Source: an uncultured Lachnospiraceae bacterium
Lineage (GTDB): Bacteria > Bacillota > Clostridia > Lachnospirales > Lachnospiraceae
NCBI GenBank assembly: GCA_947593975.1
Contig: CANQDW010000007.1
Span: forward strand, 1-43,442
Reading direction: 5' to 3'
DNA: 43,442 bases
Part shown: piece by piece, positions 7,305 to 15,625 of the stretch
Layout: each line of letters opens with the position of its first letter
Numbering within the stretch: the first letter of the stretch is position 1
Translations under genes and position numbers: made by a program
The notes under the pieces: generated by a model
Databases searched by the model: none
Seen by the model: the letters and a program-made list of their open reading frames with translations, nothing else
What the model was told of the DNA's origin: nothing

Positions 7305-7321
7305 CATAGAATCTTAAGAAA

Positions 7322-7357
7322 AAGGACTCAGGGTTTGAACCTTGGGTTCTTTTTTTG
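7322..7357 (+). terminator. Terminator after the small helical protein
   Basis: GGACTCAGGGTT pairs imperfectly with AACCTTGGGTTC across a three-base loop and is followed by seven T residues (7350-7356). It isolates the upstream accessory genes from the BlaI operon. Confidence 0.7.
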
Positions 7358-7418
7358 TCGAAAATATTTAGATTTTAAATTTTCAAACAAAATAATCGAA
7401 AACGTTTTAATATTATAC

Positions 7419-7458
7419 TTGACATAACTATATAATAAGTGCTAGAATACAAAATGTA
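7419..7458 (+). promoter_or_regulatory. Upstream promoter overlapping a BlaI-like operator
   Basis: TTGACA (7419-7424) with TAGAAT (7443-7448) at an 18-base spacing, overlapping the dyad TACA-AAA-TGTA at 7448-7458. TACA/TGTA half-sites are the recognition elements of BlaI/MecI repressors, whose gene begins 109 bases downstream, suggesting autoregulation. The spacing of three bases between half-sites differs slightly from the S. aureus sites. Confidence 0.45.
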
Positions 7459-7509
7459 AAAACTGAATATAAATATATTGTTTTTTGACAACTCAATATA
7501 ACAGACAAA

Positions 7510-7538
7510 TTGACAAATTTGGAAACGGTACGTATAAT
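7510..7538 (+). promoter_or_regulatory. Consensus sigma-A promoter of the BlaI operon
   Basis: A perfect TTGACA (7510-7515), 17-base spacer and perfect TATAAT (7533-7538), 28 bases before the blaI-like start. Another unpaired TTGACA lies at 7495-7500. A promoter this strong implies tight repression or high output. Confidence 0.8.
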
Positions 7539-7566
7539 ATAGTTAACAGTTAGGTGGTGAGAAAGA

Positions 7567-7971
7567 ATGGAAGGTATTTCGTTAACGGAAAACGAATTGG
7601 AGATCATGGAATTGATGTGGCGTGAGAACAGACCGCTTTCAAGATCAGAGATCATTGAATTGTCTCCAGACCGTTCATGGAAAGCAAGTTCAATCCATAT
7701 CCTTCTTAACAAGCTTTTGGATAAGAATGCTATCTGTGTTAAAGGCTTTGTAAAGACAGGTAAGAATTATGGAAGAACTTATTTTCCGAATATTACTCCG
7801 GAAGAGCATATTGTGTTGTCATTAAAGCAGAACAATTATTATAAGAAATCAAAGGGAGCTGCCATAACATCAATCTTTGCAGCATTGATTCAGGATGACA
7901 ACATAAATGATGATCTGCTTGATGAACTTGGACAGATGATTGATGAAAGGAAAACACAATTGGAGAAATGA
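7567..7971 (+). CDS. BlaI/MecI/CopY-family transcriptional repressor
   Basis: A 134-residue winged-helix regulator: LTENELEIMELMWREN (helix 1), SRSEIIEL, then WKASSIHILLNKLLDKNAI (recognition helix) and a GRTYFPNIT wing. The C-terminal helices (from ~80) serve dimerisation and carry the region cut when the cognate sensor fires. Start 7567 follows a GGTGGTGAG site. It overlaps the M56 peptidase gene by ATGA, the usual blaI-blaR1 coupling. It likely represses its own operon. There is no beta-lactamase gene next to it, so the trigger is probably not classical. Confidence 0.9.
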   Translation: MEGISLTENELEIMELMWRENRPLSRSEIIELSPDRSWKASSIHILLNKLLDKNAICVKGFVKTGKNYGRTYFPNITPEEHIVLSLKQNNYYKKSKGAAITSIFAALIQDDNINDDLLDELGQMIDERKTQLEK

Positions 7972-9158
7972 CGTCGAGTATTTTTTCTTTTATAATGGCT
8001 ATCTTATGGTGCGATATTTTTGTTGTTGCAATCCATTTCCTTATGAAGAAAGATAAATTCGTGATTCATATAACCATATATTCAATATTATGCGTTATAG
8101 TAGTCAGTTTCATACGATTGTTTATGGGTTTCGAGTTTGGTACGGCTATAGTGATAAGGTCATATAAAATATTTCCTGCCATATTGAAGTTCCTGGAATA
8201 TACCCCGTTTGTGGGGATTTCCGGCGCGGGTAAGCTAAGGGTGCTTGATATATGCGTTATCATATGGATAGCAGGAAGTATTATATGCGCCGTTAAGCTG
8301 CTTGCCGGAGTTATCCGCTTCAACAGATGTATGTCGGATGAACCGGAAGTTGATGACGAAAACATAGCTCTTATTATGGATGAAGTTACAGGCGGAAGGG
8401 CTGATAAGGTGCGCATTGTGTGTACGCCTAAGGTAAGCGTTCCGCTTATATCAGGTCTTATAAGGCCGACGATATATCTGCCTGACATAGAGTTTTCCGA
8501 TTCTGAGCTGTACTATACGCTTCTTCATGAATGGATGCATTATGTACATAAAGACCTGTGGGTTAAGCTGCTTGCAGAGATTGTGTGTGTAATATATTGG
8601 TGGAATCCCGTTATATATATTTTAAAGTATAATCTTGATAATACGCTTGAGATAAAGAGTGATTTAAGTTTATCAAAAGGTATGCCTGAGAAACAAAAGG
8701 TTGATTATCTTAATAACGTACTTAATGTTATGAACAAGATAAACAGGCAGGATTCCGAATATGCATACAATCATATTAAACTGGGACTTGTCGCTGTGGG
8801 AAGGAAGAAGAATAATCCCATTAAGCAGAGATTTAGTTATATACTGCAGGCGGGAGAGTTAGAACCTACTAAGAAACCGACGATAGTATTGTTTTATATT
8901 ATTATGTTTGTGATGCTTGCAGTATCGTATATATTCATTATACAGTCGGCAGGAATGCCGGATGAGTATAATGGAGAGATTGAGGAATATACGGATGACG
9001 CTTTATTTGATGTAGACCCGGATAATTCATATCTTGTGGAAGAACCTGACGGAACTTATTCACTCTATATTGACAATGAATATGTATTTAGTTTACATGA
9101 CCCTAATGATGTAGGGATATCATCATTGAAAATATATAAAAGGGAGGAATTAGAGTGA
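7968..9158 (+). CDS. M56 (BlaR1/MecR1-type) membrane metallopeptidase lacking a penicillin-binding domain
   Basis: A 396-residue membrane protein. Transmembrane segments lie near 3-20, 27-50, 90-115 and 305-328. The cytoplasmic zinc-protease core has HEWMHYVHKD (HExxH, about 187-191) and further family motifs such as NPVIYILKYNLD. BlaR1 would next have a ~250-residue penicillin sensor outside the cell; here only ~70 acidic residues follow the last membrane segment, ending in DGTYSLYIDNEYVF and KREELE. It probably cleaves or inactivates the upstream BlaI-type repressor on a signal other than beta-lactam acylation. It overlaps both neighbours by four bases. Confidence 0.88.
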   Translation: MTSSIFSFIMAILWCDIFVVAIHFLMKKDKFVIHITIYSILCVIVVSFIRLFMGFEFGTAIVIRSYKIFPAILKFLEYTPFVGISGAGKLRVLDICVIIWIAGSIICAVKLLAGVIRFNRCMSDEPEVDDENIALIMDEVTGGRADKVRIVCTPKVSVPLISGLIRPTIYLPDIEFSDSELYYTLLHEWMHYVHKDLWVKLLAEIVCVIYWWNPVIYILKYNLDNTLEIKSDLSLSKGMPEKQKVDYLNNVLNVMNKINRQDSEYAYNHIKLGLVAVGRKKNNPIKQRFSYILQAGELEPTKKPTIVLFYIIMFVMLAVSYIFIIQSAGMPDEYNGEIEEYTDDALFDVDPDNSYLVEEPDGTYSLYIDNEYVFSLHDPNDVGISSLKIYKREELE

Positions 9159-9382
9159 AGTTAAAGAAGTTTTTTGCAGGTTTGGTAATGGTATGTTCGC
9201 TGCTTACAGTATGCATACCGGAGCTTCCGGTACAGGCTGCAGCGCCGGACCCAGGTTCCGTAACGGAACCGTGTAAGGAGGAAAAAAAGTGGTTTTTCCG
9301 CATACATAACGGACATCTGCAGAGAAGGCTTTGGTCCATTACTTACATGAAATGGCTCACAGACTGGATAACTATTGAATAG
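9155..9382 (+). CDS. Small secreted Trp/Arg-rich peptide
   Basis: A 75-residue protein starting at GTG 9155, overlapping the peptidase stop as GTGA with GGGAGG upstream. Residues 1-28 are a clear signal peptide (KLKKFF, then a hydrophobic core, cut after VQA). The ~47-residue mature peptide has an acidic/proline start, one cysteine, and an aromatic/basic end (WFFRIHNGHLQRRLW and WLTDWITIE). Similar short exported proteins with a repeated R-W pattern occur in Lachnospiraceae, to my recollection. Third place in a BlaI-M56 operon suggests it is the sensed ligand, the output, or an immunity-type factor. Function unknown. Confidence 0.75.
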   Translation: MKLKKFFAGLVMVCSLLTVCIPELPVQAAAPDPGSVTEPCKEEKKWFFRIHNGHLQRRLWSITYMKWLTDWITIE

Positions 9383-9401
9383 TTAATTTACAATACCGGG
9401 C

Positions 9402-9440
9402 AAGACCGCCGCGCTGTTTTTTGGTGCGGCGGTTTTGTTA
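9402..9440 (+). terminator. Terminator of the BlaI-M56-peptide operon
   Basis: ACCGCCGC (9405-9412) pairs with GCGGCGGT (9426-9433), followed by TTTTGTT. It lies 20 bases after the peptide stop codon and ahead of the metY promoter. Confidence 0.85.
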
Positions 9441-9465
9441 TGCATAAATGCAGATAAAATTAGTC

Positions 9466-9525
9466 TTTACAAAACTATACATTGGTGATAGTATACATAC
9501 ATATAATCCTATAAAAACAATAGGA
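9466..9525 (+). promoter_or_regulatory. metY operon promoter and candidate Rrf2-type dyad
   Basis: TTTACA (9466-9471) and TAGTAT (9489-9494) are 17 bases apart. Downstream, TCCTAT (9507-9512) and ATAGGA (9520-9525) form a 6-7-6 dyad, followed by ATT. The position just past the start point suits a repressor site, and the operon encodes its own Rrf2 regulator. I see no S-box or T-box fold in the ~70-base leader. Confidence 0.5.
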
Positions 9526-9565
9526 ATTAACTTTATAGACAAAGTACAGGCAGGAGGATTAAATT

Positions 9566-10873
9566 ATGAGTAAGAAATCATACGCTGACAGGGATCTTAA
9601 GTTTGAAACTCTGCAGCTTCATGTAGGGCAGGAACAGCCGGATGCGGTAACTGACGCGAGGTCGGTTCCTATATATCAGACGTCGTCATATGTTTTCCGC
9701 AATTGCGAACATGCGGCTGCAAGGTTTAACCTTACGGACGCGGGAAATATATACGGAAGGCTGACCAATCCCACGCAGGATATATTTGAACAGAGGATGG
9801 CTAAGCTCGAGGGCGGCGTGGCGGCGCTTGCTGTTGCATCGGGTTCGGCGGCGGTTACATATGCGATACAGGCGCTTGCTGTGGCAGGCGAGCATATAGT
9901 ATCGGCTAATAATATATACGGCGGCGTGTATAATCTTTTTGAGCATACGTTAAGACAGTATGGGATAGATACGACATTTGTGAGCCCGTTTGACTATGAA
10001 GGCGTTGAAACGGCAATACGTGACAATACCAAAGCCTTATATATAGAGACTATGGGTAATCCAAATTCAGACGTTGTGGATATCGAAAAACTTGCGGAAA
10101 TCGCGCATAGCCACGGCATACCGCTTGTTGTTGACAATACCTTTGCGACGCCTTATCTCGTAAGACCGATAGAATACGGGGCAGATATAGTAGTACATTC
10201 GGCTACCAAGTTCATCGGAGGACACGGCACGACGATCGGCGGAGTGATCGTTGATTCGGGAAAATTTGACTGGAAAGCGTCCGGAAAGTTTCCTGCGATA
10301 TCAGAGCCTAATCCTTCGTACCACGGCGTAAGCTTTACGGAGGCGGCGGGTCCTGCTGCTTTCATTACTATGGTCAGGGCGATACTTCTTCGCGATATGG
10401 GAGCGACGTTATCGCCGTTTCATGCATTTTTCTTCCTGCAGGGGCTTGAGACGCTGTCGCTTCGTGTGGAAAGACATGTGGAAAACGCGCTTAAAGCAGT
10501 GGAATATCTTAACGGCCATCCTATGGTTGAGAAGGTTAATCACCCTGCGGTATCTGACGATCCCGTTCAGAAAGAACTTTATAAGAAATACTTCCCGAAC
10601 GGCGGAGGTTCGATATTTACATTTGAGATCAAGGGGGATGCGCAGACGGCGACGAAGTTCATTGATAATCTTGAGCTGTTTTCACTCCTTGCTAATGTTG
10701 CAGATGTTAAGTCGCTGGTAATACATCCGGCAACTACAACACATTCGCAGCTTACAGAAGAAGAACTTTTAGAGCAGGGGATAAAGCCTAATACGATAAG
10801 GCTGTCGATAGGAACGGAACATATCGACGATATTATCGAGGATCTTTCGGAAGCGTTTAAGGCGATAGGATAG
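9566..10873 (+). CDS. metY: O-acetylhomoserine sulfhydrylase / aminocarboxypropyltransferase
   Basis: A 435-residue PLP enzyme of the Cys/Met metabolism family. It joins sulfide (or methanethiol) to O-acetyl-homoserine to give homocysteine (or methionine). Features are the N-terminal [33 protein letters not shown], the cofactor region [20 protein letters not shown], and the PLP lysine K215 in [10 protein letters not shown]. Its length (~430) fits MetY rather than the ~380-residue cystathionine enzymes. AGGAGG precedes ATG 9566. It heads the sulfur operon, 12 bases before the Rrf2 gene. Confidence 0.92.
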   Translation: MSKKSYADRDLKFETLQLHVGQEQPDAVTDARSVPIYQTSSYVFRNCEHAAARFNLTDAGNIYGRLTNPTQDIFEQRMAKLEGGVAALAVASGSAAVTYAIQALAVAGEHIVSANNIYGGVYNLFEHTLRQYGIDTTFVSPFDYEGVETAIRDNTKALYIETMGNPNSDVVDIEKLAEIAHSHGIPLVVDNTFATPYLVRPIEYGADIVVHSATKFIGGHGTTIGGVIVDSGKFDWKASGKFPAISEPNPSYHGVSFTEAAGPAAFITMVRAILLRDMGATLSPFHAFFFLQGLETLSLRVERHVENALKAVEYLNGHPMVEKVNHPAVSDDPVQKELYKKYFPNGGGSIFTFEIKGDAQTATKFIDNLELFSLLANVADVKSLVIHPATTTHSQLTEEELLEQGIKPNTIRLSIGTEHIDDIIEDLSEAFKAIG

Positions 10874-10885
10874 CAGGTGCATATT

Positions 10886-11290
10886 ATGAGGATATCTACA
10901 AAGGGACGATATGCCTTAAAGGTTATGATCGATCTTGCGCAGCATAACGACGGCACATATATCTCGCTAAAGGAGATCGCGGCAAGGCAGGATATATCGA
11001 TAAAATATCTTGAGGCAATTGTGGGAATACTTAATAAGGCAGGTTTTGTAGGAAGCCAGCGGGGCAAGAGCGGGGGCTACAGGCTTTTGCGGGATACGGG
11101 CGAATATACGGCGGGCTCGATACTTAAGATAGCCGAGGGCAGCCTTGCGCCGGTAAGCTGCTTAGACGGGGCGTCGGGATGCGAGAAAGCAGACGAGTGC
11201 ACTTCACTTCCTTTGTGGAGAAACCTTGACCGTGTTGTAGATGATTATCTGGAAAGCGTTACGTTAAAAGATATACTTGAAATGAAATAA
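10886..11290 (+). CDS. Rrf2-family regulator with three-cysteine cluster (IscR-like)
   Basis: A 134-residue Rrf2 protein: MRISTKGRYALKVMIDLA winged helix, recognition segment SIKYLEAIVGILNKAG, wing GSQRGKSGGYRL. Cysteines C92, C99 and C105 (spacing C-x6-C-x5-C) match the Fe-S ligand region of IscR (C-x5-C-x5-C), unlike B. subtilis CymR, which lacks this cluster. It therefore probably senses Fe-S status, or cysteine supply through it. ATG 10886 has CAGGTG upstream. It sits between metY and iscS, the classic place for control of cysteine desulfurase and scaffold genes. Confidence 0.88.
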   Translation: MRISTKGRYALKVMIDLAQHNDGTYISLKEIAARQDISIKYLEAIVGILNKAGFVGSQRGKSGGYRLLRDTGEYTAGSILKIAEGSLAPVSCLDGASGCEKADECTSLPLWRNLDRVVDDYLESVTLKDILEMK

Positions 11291-11320
11291 ATAAAATTAT
11301 AATGGATAAGGAGAGACGCT

Positions 11321-12511
11321 ATGAAAATATATGCGGACAACGCCGCTACGACAAAGATGAGCAAAACGGCAAGGGACGCCATGGTACAGTGCATGGATGA
11401 ATATTACGGCAATCCTTCGAGCCTGTATACGATAGGACAGCTTGCTGCTTCAAAACTATTGGAAGCAAGGGAGGAAATCGCCGGATGCATTAACGCAGAC
11501 CCAAAAGGTATATATTTTACTTCGGGCGGAAGCGAAGCCGACAATCAGGCTATCATATCGGCGGCTGAATTCGGACGTAAGAAAAATAAGATGCACATCA
11601 TATCAACTGCATTTGAACATCACGCAGTGCTTCATACCCTTATGAAGCTTGAAAGGTCGGGATTTGAAGTTACGTATCTTGACGTACATGAAAACGGAGT
11701 GGTCACTCCGGAGGAAGTAGAAGCAGCGATAAGGGAAGATACGATACTTGTAACGGTTATGTATGCAAACAACGAGATCGGAACAATACAGCCCATAAAA
11801 GAGATAGGCGCGGTATGCAAGAAACACGGGGTATGGTTCCATACCGACGCGGTCCAGGCAGCCGGACATGTAAAGATAGACGTGGCAGACCAGAATATAG
11901 ATATGCTTTCAATCTCAGCACACAAGTTCCACGGCCCGAAAGGAACGGGAGTATTGTATGCAAGAGCCGGTATACCGCTTACAAACCTTATAGAGGGCGG
12001 CGCACAGGAGAAAGGAAAGAGAGCTGGCACGGAAAATCTCCCTGCGATAGTTTCTATGGCGGCTGCGCTTTCAGAAGCGTGCGCGGGAATGAAAGATGCG
12101 GCGGAGAAGGTGACTGCGCTTCGCGAGAGGCTTATTTCGGGGCTTCAGAAGATACCTCATTCAAGGCTTAACGGAGACAGGCAAAATAGGCTTCCGGGAA
12201 CGGTCAATTTCTGCTTTGAAGGCATTGAGGGAGAGTCGCTTCTGCTTCTTTTGGACGCAAGGGGAATATCCGCGTCTTCGGGTTCCGCATGTACTTCGGG
12301 TTCGCTTGATCCAAGCCACGTACTGCTGTCTTTGGGGCTTCCGCATGAGGTGGCCCACGGCTCGCTCAGATTGTCGATAAACGAATCAAATACCGAAGAG
12401 GAAATGGATTATATCGTAAAATCAGTTTCAGAAGTTGTGGAATACCTTAGGGATATGTCGCCTGTCTGGGAAGACCTTATAAAGGGCAGGAAACAATTTT
12501 ATTTTGAATAA
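11321..12511 (+). CDS. iscS: Cysteine desulfurase, NifS/IscS type
   Basis: A 396-residue class I PLP enzyme that removes sulfur from cysteine and passes it as persulfide to Fe-S and tRNA-thiolation partners. It has YADNAATTKMS at the start, GNPSSLY, SGGSEADN, the lysine K202 in SAHKFHGPKG, RAGTENLP, and catalytic C324 in SSGSACTSG on the mobile loop. Full length for the family. GGAGAG precedes ATG 11321. It lies directly upstream of iscU and mnmA, two recipients of its sulfur. Confidence 0.95.
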   Translation: MKIYADNAATTKMSKTARDAMVQCMDEYYGNPSSLYTIGQLAASKLLEAREEIAGCINADPKGIYFTSGGSEADNQAIISAAEFGRKKNKMHIISTAFEHHAVLHTLMKLERSGFEVTYLDVHENGVVTPEEVEAAIREDTILVTVMYANNEIGTIQPIKEIGAVCKKHGVWFHTDAVQAAGHVKIDVADQNIDMLSISAHKFHGPKGTGVLYARAGIPLTNLIEGGAQEKGKRAGTENLPAIVSMAAALSEACAGMKDAAEKVTALRERLISGLQKIPHSRLNGDRQNRLPGTVNFCFEGIEGESLLLLLDARGISASSGSACTSGSLDPSHVLLSLGLPHEVAHGSLRLSINESNTEEEMDYIVKSVSEVVEYLRDMSPVWEDLIKGRKQFYFE

Positions 12512-12534
12512 TTAAATGTAAAGGAGAACCGTAT

Positions 12535-12912
12535 ATGTTATACAGTGAAAAAGTAATGGATCATTTCCAGAATCCGAGAAATGTCGGCAAAATGGACGAC
12601 GCTGACGGAATTGGAGAAGTTGGCAACGCCAAATGCGGCGACATCATGAAAATGTATATTAAAGTTAACGACGGGATCATAACTGATGTGAAATTTAATA
12701 CGTTTGGATGCGGTTCCGCTATCGCTTCAAGTTCAATGGCAACTGAGATGATCAAGGGCAAACCTATAGACGAGGCGCTTGAGATTACAAATAAAGCCGT
12801 GGTTGAGGCGCTTGACGGCCTGCCGGCGCAGAAGATCCACTGCTCAGTGCTTGCAGAAGAGGCAATCAAAGCGGCTATTGAGGATTATTACAGCAAACAT
12901 GGAAAAGAATAA
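12535..12912 (+). CDS. iscU: Fe-S cluster scaffold protein IscU/NifU N-terminal type
   Basis: A 125-residue scaffold on which 2Fe-2S and 4Fe-4S clusters are assembled with sulfur from IscS. Three conserved cysteines are present: C34 in NAKCGD, C59 in FGCGSAIA and C103 in KIHCSVLAEEA. It resembles the NifU N-terminal module common in Clostridia, lacking the C-terminal Nfu domain. AAGGAG precedes ATG 12535. Its last 14 bases overlap the mnmA start. Confidence 0.95.
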   Translation: MLYSEKVMDHFQNPRNVGKMDDADGIGEVGNAKCGDIMKMYIKVNDGIITDVKFNTFGCGSAIASSSMATEMIKGKPIDEALEITNKAVVEALDGLPAQKIHCSVLAEEAIKAAIEDYYSKHGKE

Positions 12913-13978
12913 AAAGGTACTTATAGCTATGAGCGGAGGGGTTGACAGTTCTGTTGCCGCCGCTTTGCTCAAATCAGAAGGATACGAGTGCGCAGGGGTT
13001 ACAATGAAGCTCTATGAAAATGAGATAAATGATGCTCCTGCGTTAAAAACGTGCTGTTCGGCGGATGATGTGTATGATGCAAGGAGCGTGGCGGCAGGGC
13101 TTGATATCCCGTATTATGTATTTAATTTTAAAGATGATTTTTCAAAGCAGGTGATAGACAGGTTCGTATGCGCGTATGAGAACGGCATGACCCCGAACCC
13201 GTGCATAGACTGCAACAGATATATGAAATTTGAAAAACTTCATCTTAAGGCGGAGACTCTCGGCTATGACTACGTTGCGACGGGTCATTATGCAAGAGTT
13301 GAATACGACGAAGGATCGGGAAGATATCTTTTGAAAAAGGGACTTGACGCAAATAAAGACCAGAGTTACGTCCTTTACTGCATGACGCAAAAGCAGCTTG
13401 CGCATACAAAATTCCCATTGGGGGAATACACGAAAGATAAGATACGTATGCTTGCGCTTGAATACGGATTTATAAATGCGAAAAAGCGCGACAGCCAGGA
13501 CATATGCTTTGTGCCGGATGGGGATTATGCCGGATTTATAAAGAGATACACGGGAAAAGACTATGAAAAGGGAAACTTTGTGAGCAGGGACGGCGAGGTG
13601 CTCGGCGAACATAAAGGAATAATATATTATACGATCGGACAGAGAAAAGGCCTCGGACTGTCCCTAAAAGAACCCGCGTATGTGTGCGAAAAACGGCTTG
13701 ATACCAATCAGGTAGTCCTTGGCAGAAATGAAGACTTGTATGAAAAATCCCTTGTCGCCTGCGATTTTAACTGGATCGCATACGACAGGCCGAAGGGCGA
13801 GATAAGGGTTGCGGCAAAAACAAGATATTCCCAGACTGAAGCGCCGGCAAGGGCAAAAGCGCTTGACGGCGGCATGGTAGAAGTGATATTTGACGAACCT
13901 GTAAGAGCCGTCACGAAAGGCCAGGCGGTAGTGCTTTATGACGGCGACGTGGTTGTCGGCGGCGGAAGGATCGTCTAA
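12899..13978 (+). CDS. mnmA: tRNA-specific 2-thiouridylase MnmA
   Basis: A 359-residue enzyme that thiolates wobble U34 of tRNA-Lys, Glu and Gln using ATP and sulfur relayed from IscS. It has the PP-loop SGGVDSS at residues 10-16, the catalytic cysteine in TPNPCIDCNRYMKF, the second cysteine in DSQDICFVPDG, and the C-terminal beta-barrel (YTIGQRKGLGL). I chose ATG 12899 because MEKNKKVLIAMSGG is the family start; the frame opens earlier but only inside iscU. It overlaps iscU by 14 bases and tail-overlaps the next gene by four. Confidence 0.95.
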   Translation: MEKNKKVLIAMSGGVDSSVAAALLKSEGYECAGVTMKLYENEINDAPALKTCCSADDVYDARSVAAGLDIPYYVFNFKDDFSKQVIDRFVCAYENGMTPNPCIDCNRYMKFEKLHLKAETLGYDYVATGHYARVEYDEGSGRYLLKKGLDANKDQSYVLYCMTQKQLAHTKFPLGEYTKDKIRMLALEYGFINAKKRDSQDICFVPDGDYAGFIKRYTGKDYEKGNFVSRDGEVLGEHKGIIYYTIGQRKGLGLSLKEPAYVCEKRLDTNQVVLGRNEDLYEKSLVACDFNWIAYDRPKGEIRVAAKTRYSQTEAPARAKALDGGMVEVIFDEPVRAVTKGQAVVLYDGDVVVGGGRIV

Positions 13979-15432
13979 TTGTCTTTTGCGTTATAATATT
14001 CCTTATGGGGTTTTAACTTAATGTTGTTATATTCCATAAGTTCTGAAACGGATACTATGCGGTATCCTTTCTTTATGAGTTTTGGAACCGCGATCTCTAC
14101 CGCGGCCGCGGTCTCTTCGTACAGATCGTGCATGAGTACGATATCTCCTTCGGATACGGTTTTTATTATTTTTTTCGCAGTTATTTTTGCGGATTTTTTG
14201 TCGCTTTTTACTTCGTTTCTTGTTTTCCAGTCAAGAGTATCGATATTCCATAAGATAACCGGGTAATTGACGGCTTTAAGCACCTTTTTTGTATGTGAGC
14301 CGTATGGCGTTCTTACTACCGGGGCTTTTACTCCCAGGATATCCATAAGTATATCGTTCGTTTTTGAAAATTCCTGCTTTATATCTTTTGGTTTTTTATT
14401 ATCTAAAGATGCGTGGTCAAATGAGTGGCTTCCTATTTCACAGCCAAGCGCGTAAGCGCGCTTTACCGTGGATTCGCGTCCTCTTAACCTGTTGCCTACG
14501 ACAAAGAATGTTGCGTGGCAGTTGTATTGTTCAAGTACGTTTAATATCTTTTCCGTAGCGATCTGGGAAGGACCGTCGTCAAATGTAAAGGCTATGAGCT
14601 TCGCGGGTTCGCCTGAAGGCGGAGTGGCTGCCGTGACATCGGAAGACGGAGAGGGAGCTTCCGGCGTATACGGATTAAATGACATATACGGTTCGATATC
14701 CGCGGCGGCTACCGGGACGCTTATGCATCCGTACTTTTCATCGGCTGCGGTTCCGGGTTCTATATATATTGTTATCCCGCGGTCTGACAATGTAAAATCA
14801 AGCGAATTTATATCGGGCTTGTAATCTTTTATATCGAATTTCTCAAGGAGATAATCCGTTATCCTGCCGGATAAAAATTCATTGTAGCCGTTTGAGAAAG
14901 TGTTGCTGTATGTAAGTCTGCTTCCGTCCGCAAGTGAGAAAACATGTGTGTGTATTTTCTGTACGGGACGCGCGGACGACGTGCTGTAATATTGTATATA
15001 ATACATAACGGAAAGCACGTGGTTTCCCGCATAATATGATTCATAATCCATGTTCATGTATGCGCGGTAATGTTTTTCGGGTTTTTCGGGAGTATAATCC
15101 TTTATGAAGGAATCGATTATATTTTTGACGTCGCTGTCAAGTACGTAATCGATCGCTTCATTGCCGATCACAGGATAATTAACCGAATAATACATATCGT
15201 CTTTGTCGGAATTTAGATTTTTTTTGGTTCCCGCCTGTTTGGTATCGGTAGGGAGCATGTTCTCGGAAGTTATGATATTATCGGTCACATAAGAAACGCT
15301 TAACGGCGAATGGTATTTGAGCGCTTTTGCGATCACAACCATAAGTATAAGTATTATCAATATTATAAAGGGCTTTATAAGAAATGGAATCAAAGCCCTT
15401 ATGTCGTATGCTGATTTTTTTTGTCTTTTCAT
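13975..15432 (-). CDS. Membrane-anchored polysaccharide deacetylase (PdaC-like)
   Basis: A 485-residue surface enzyme. A cytoplasmic basic start and one membrane anchor (~11-37) are followed by an extracellular DUF4163/DUF3298-like domain (~60-260), an Ala/Pro/Ser linker and a C-terminal NodB-type deacetylase. Catalytic motifs are complete: TFDDGP, HSFDH, RTPYG, NIDTLDW and LMHD. It likely removes N-acetyl groups from peptidoglycan or another wall glycan, as PdaC does. Start 15432 has GTGGGGA nine bases upstream; ATG 15456 has none. It converges on mnmA with a four-base CTAA overlap of stop codons. Confidence 0.9.
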   Translation of the reverse strand: MKRQKKSAYDIRALIPFLIKPFIILIILILMVVIAKALKYHSPLSVSYVTDNIITSENMLPTDTKQAGTKKNLNSDKDDMYYSVNYPVIGNEAIDYVLDSDVKNIIDSFIKDYTPEKPEKHYRAYMNMDYESYYAGNHVLSVMYYIQYYSTSSARPVQKIHTHVFSLADGSRLTYSNTFSNGYNEFLSGRITDYLLEKFDIKDYKPDINSLDFTLSDRGITIYIEPGTAADEKYGCISVPVAAADIEPYMSFNPYTPEAPSPSSDVTAATPPSGEPAKLIAFTFDDGPSQIATEKILNVLEQYNCHATFFVVGNRLRGRESTVKRAYALGCEIGSHSFDHASLDNKKPKDIKQEFSKTNDILMDILGVKAPVVRTPYGSHTKKVLKAVNYPVILWNIDTLDWKTRNEVKSDKKSAKITAKKIIKTVSEGDIVLMHDLYEETAAAVEIAVPKLIKKGYRIVSVSELMEYNNIKLKPHKEYYNAKDN

Positions 15433-15550
15433 TTTATAATTTCCCCACTCATGCATATAAAAAATACGTTTTCTGATATCTATATAATAACATATGCAAA
15501 AATTTAAGTGTTATAATAATTTTACATTATTATTTTAATTATGTTAAATG

Positions 15551-15580
15551 TTGCATTAATGGCATATCATGTGCTATAAT
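15551..15580 (+). promoter_or_regulatory. secDF promoter
   Basis: TTGCAT (15551-15556) and TATAAT (15575-15580) with an 18-base spacer, 46 bases before the start codon. Confidence 0.6.
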
Positions 15581-15625
15581 TCATTATTGATATTTTACTT
15601 AGTTTTATAAAGGAGATACAGAGTA

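Noticed and set aside
12779-12898. N-terminal extension of mnmA
   Set aside because: It lies wholly within iscU in another frame; the family start is MEKNKKVLIAMSGG at 12899.
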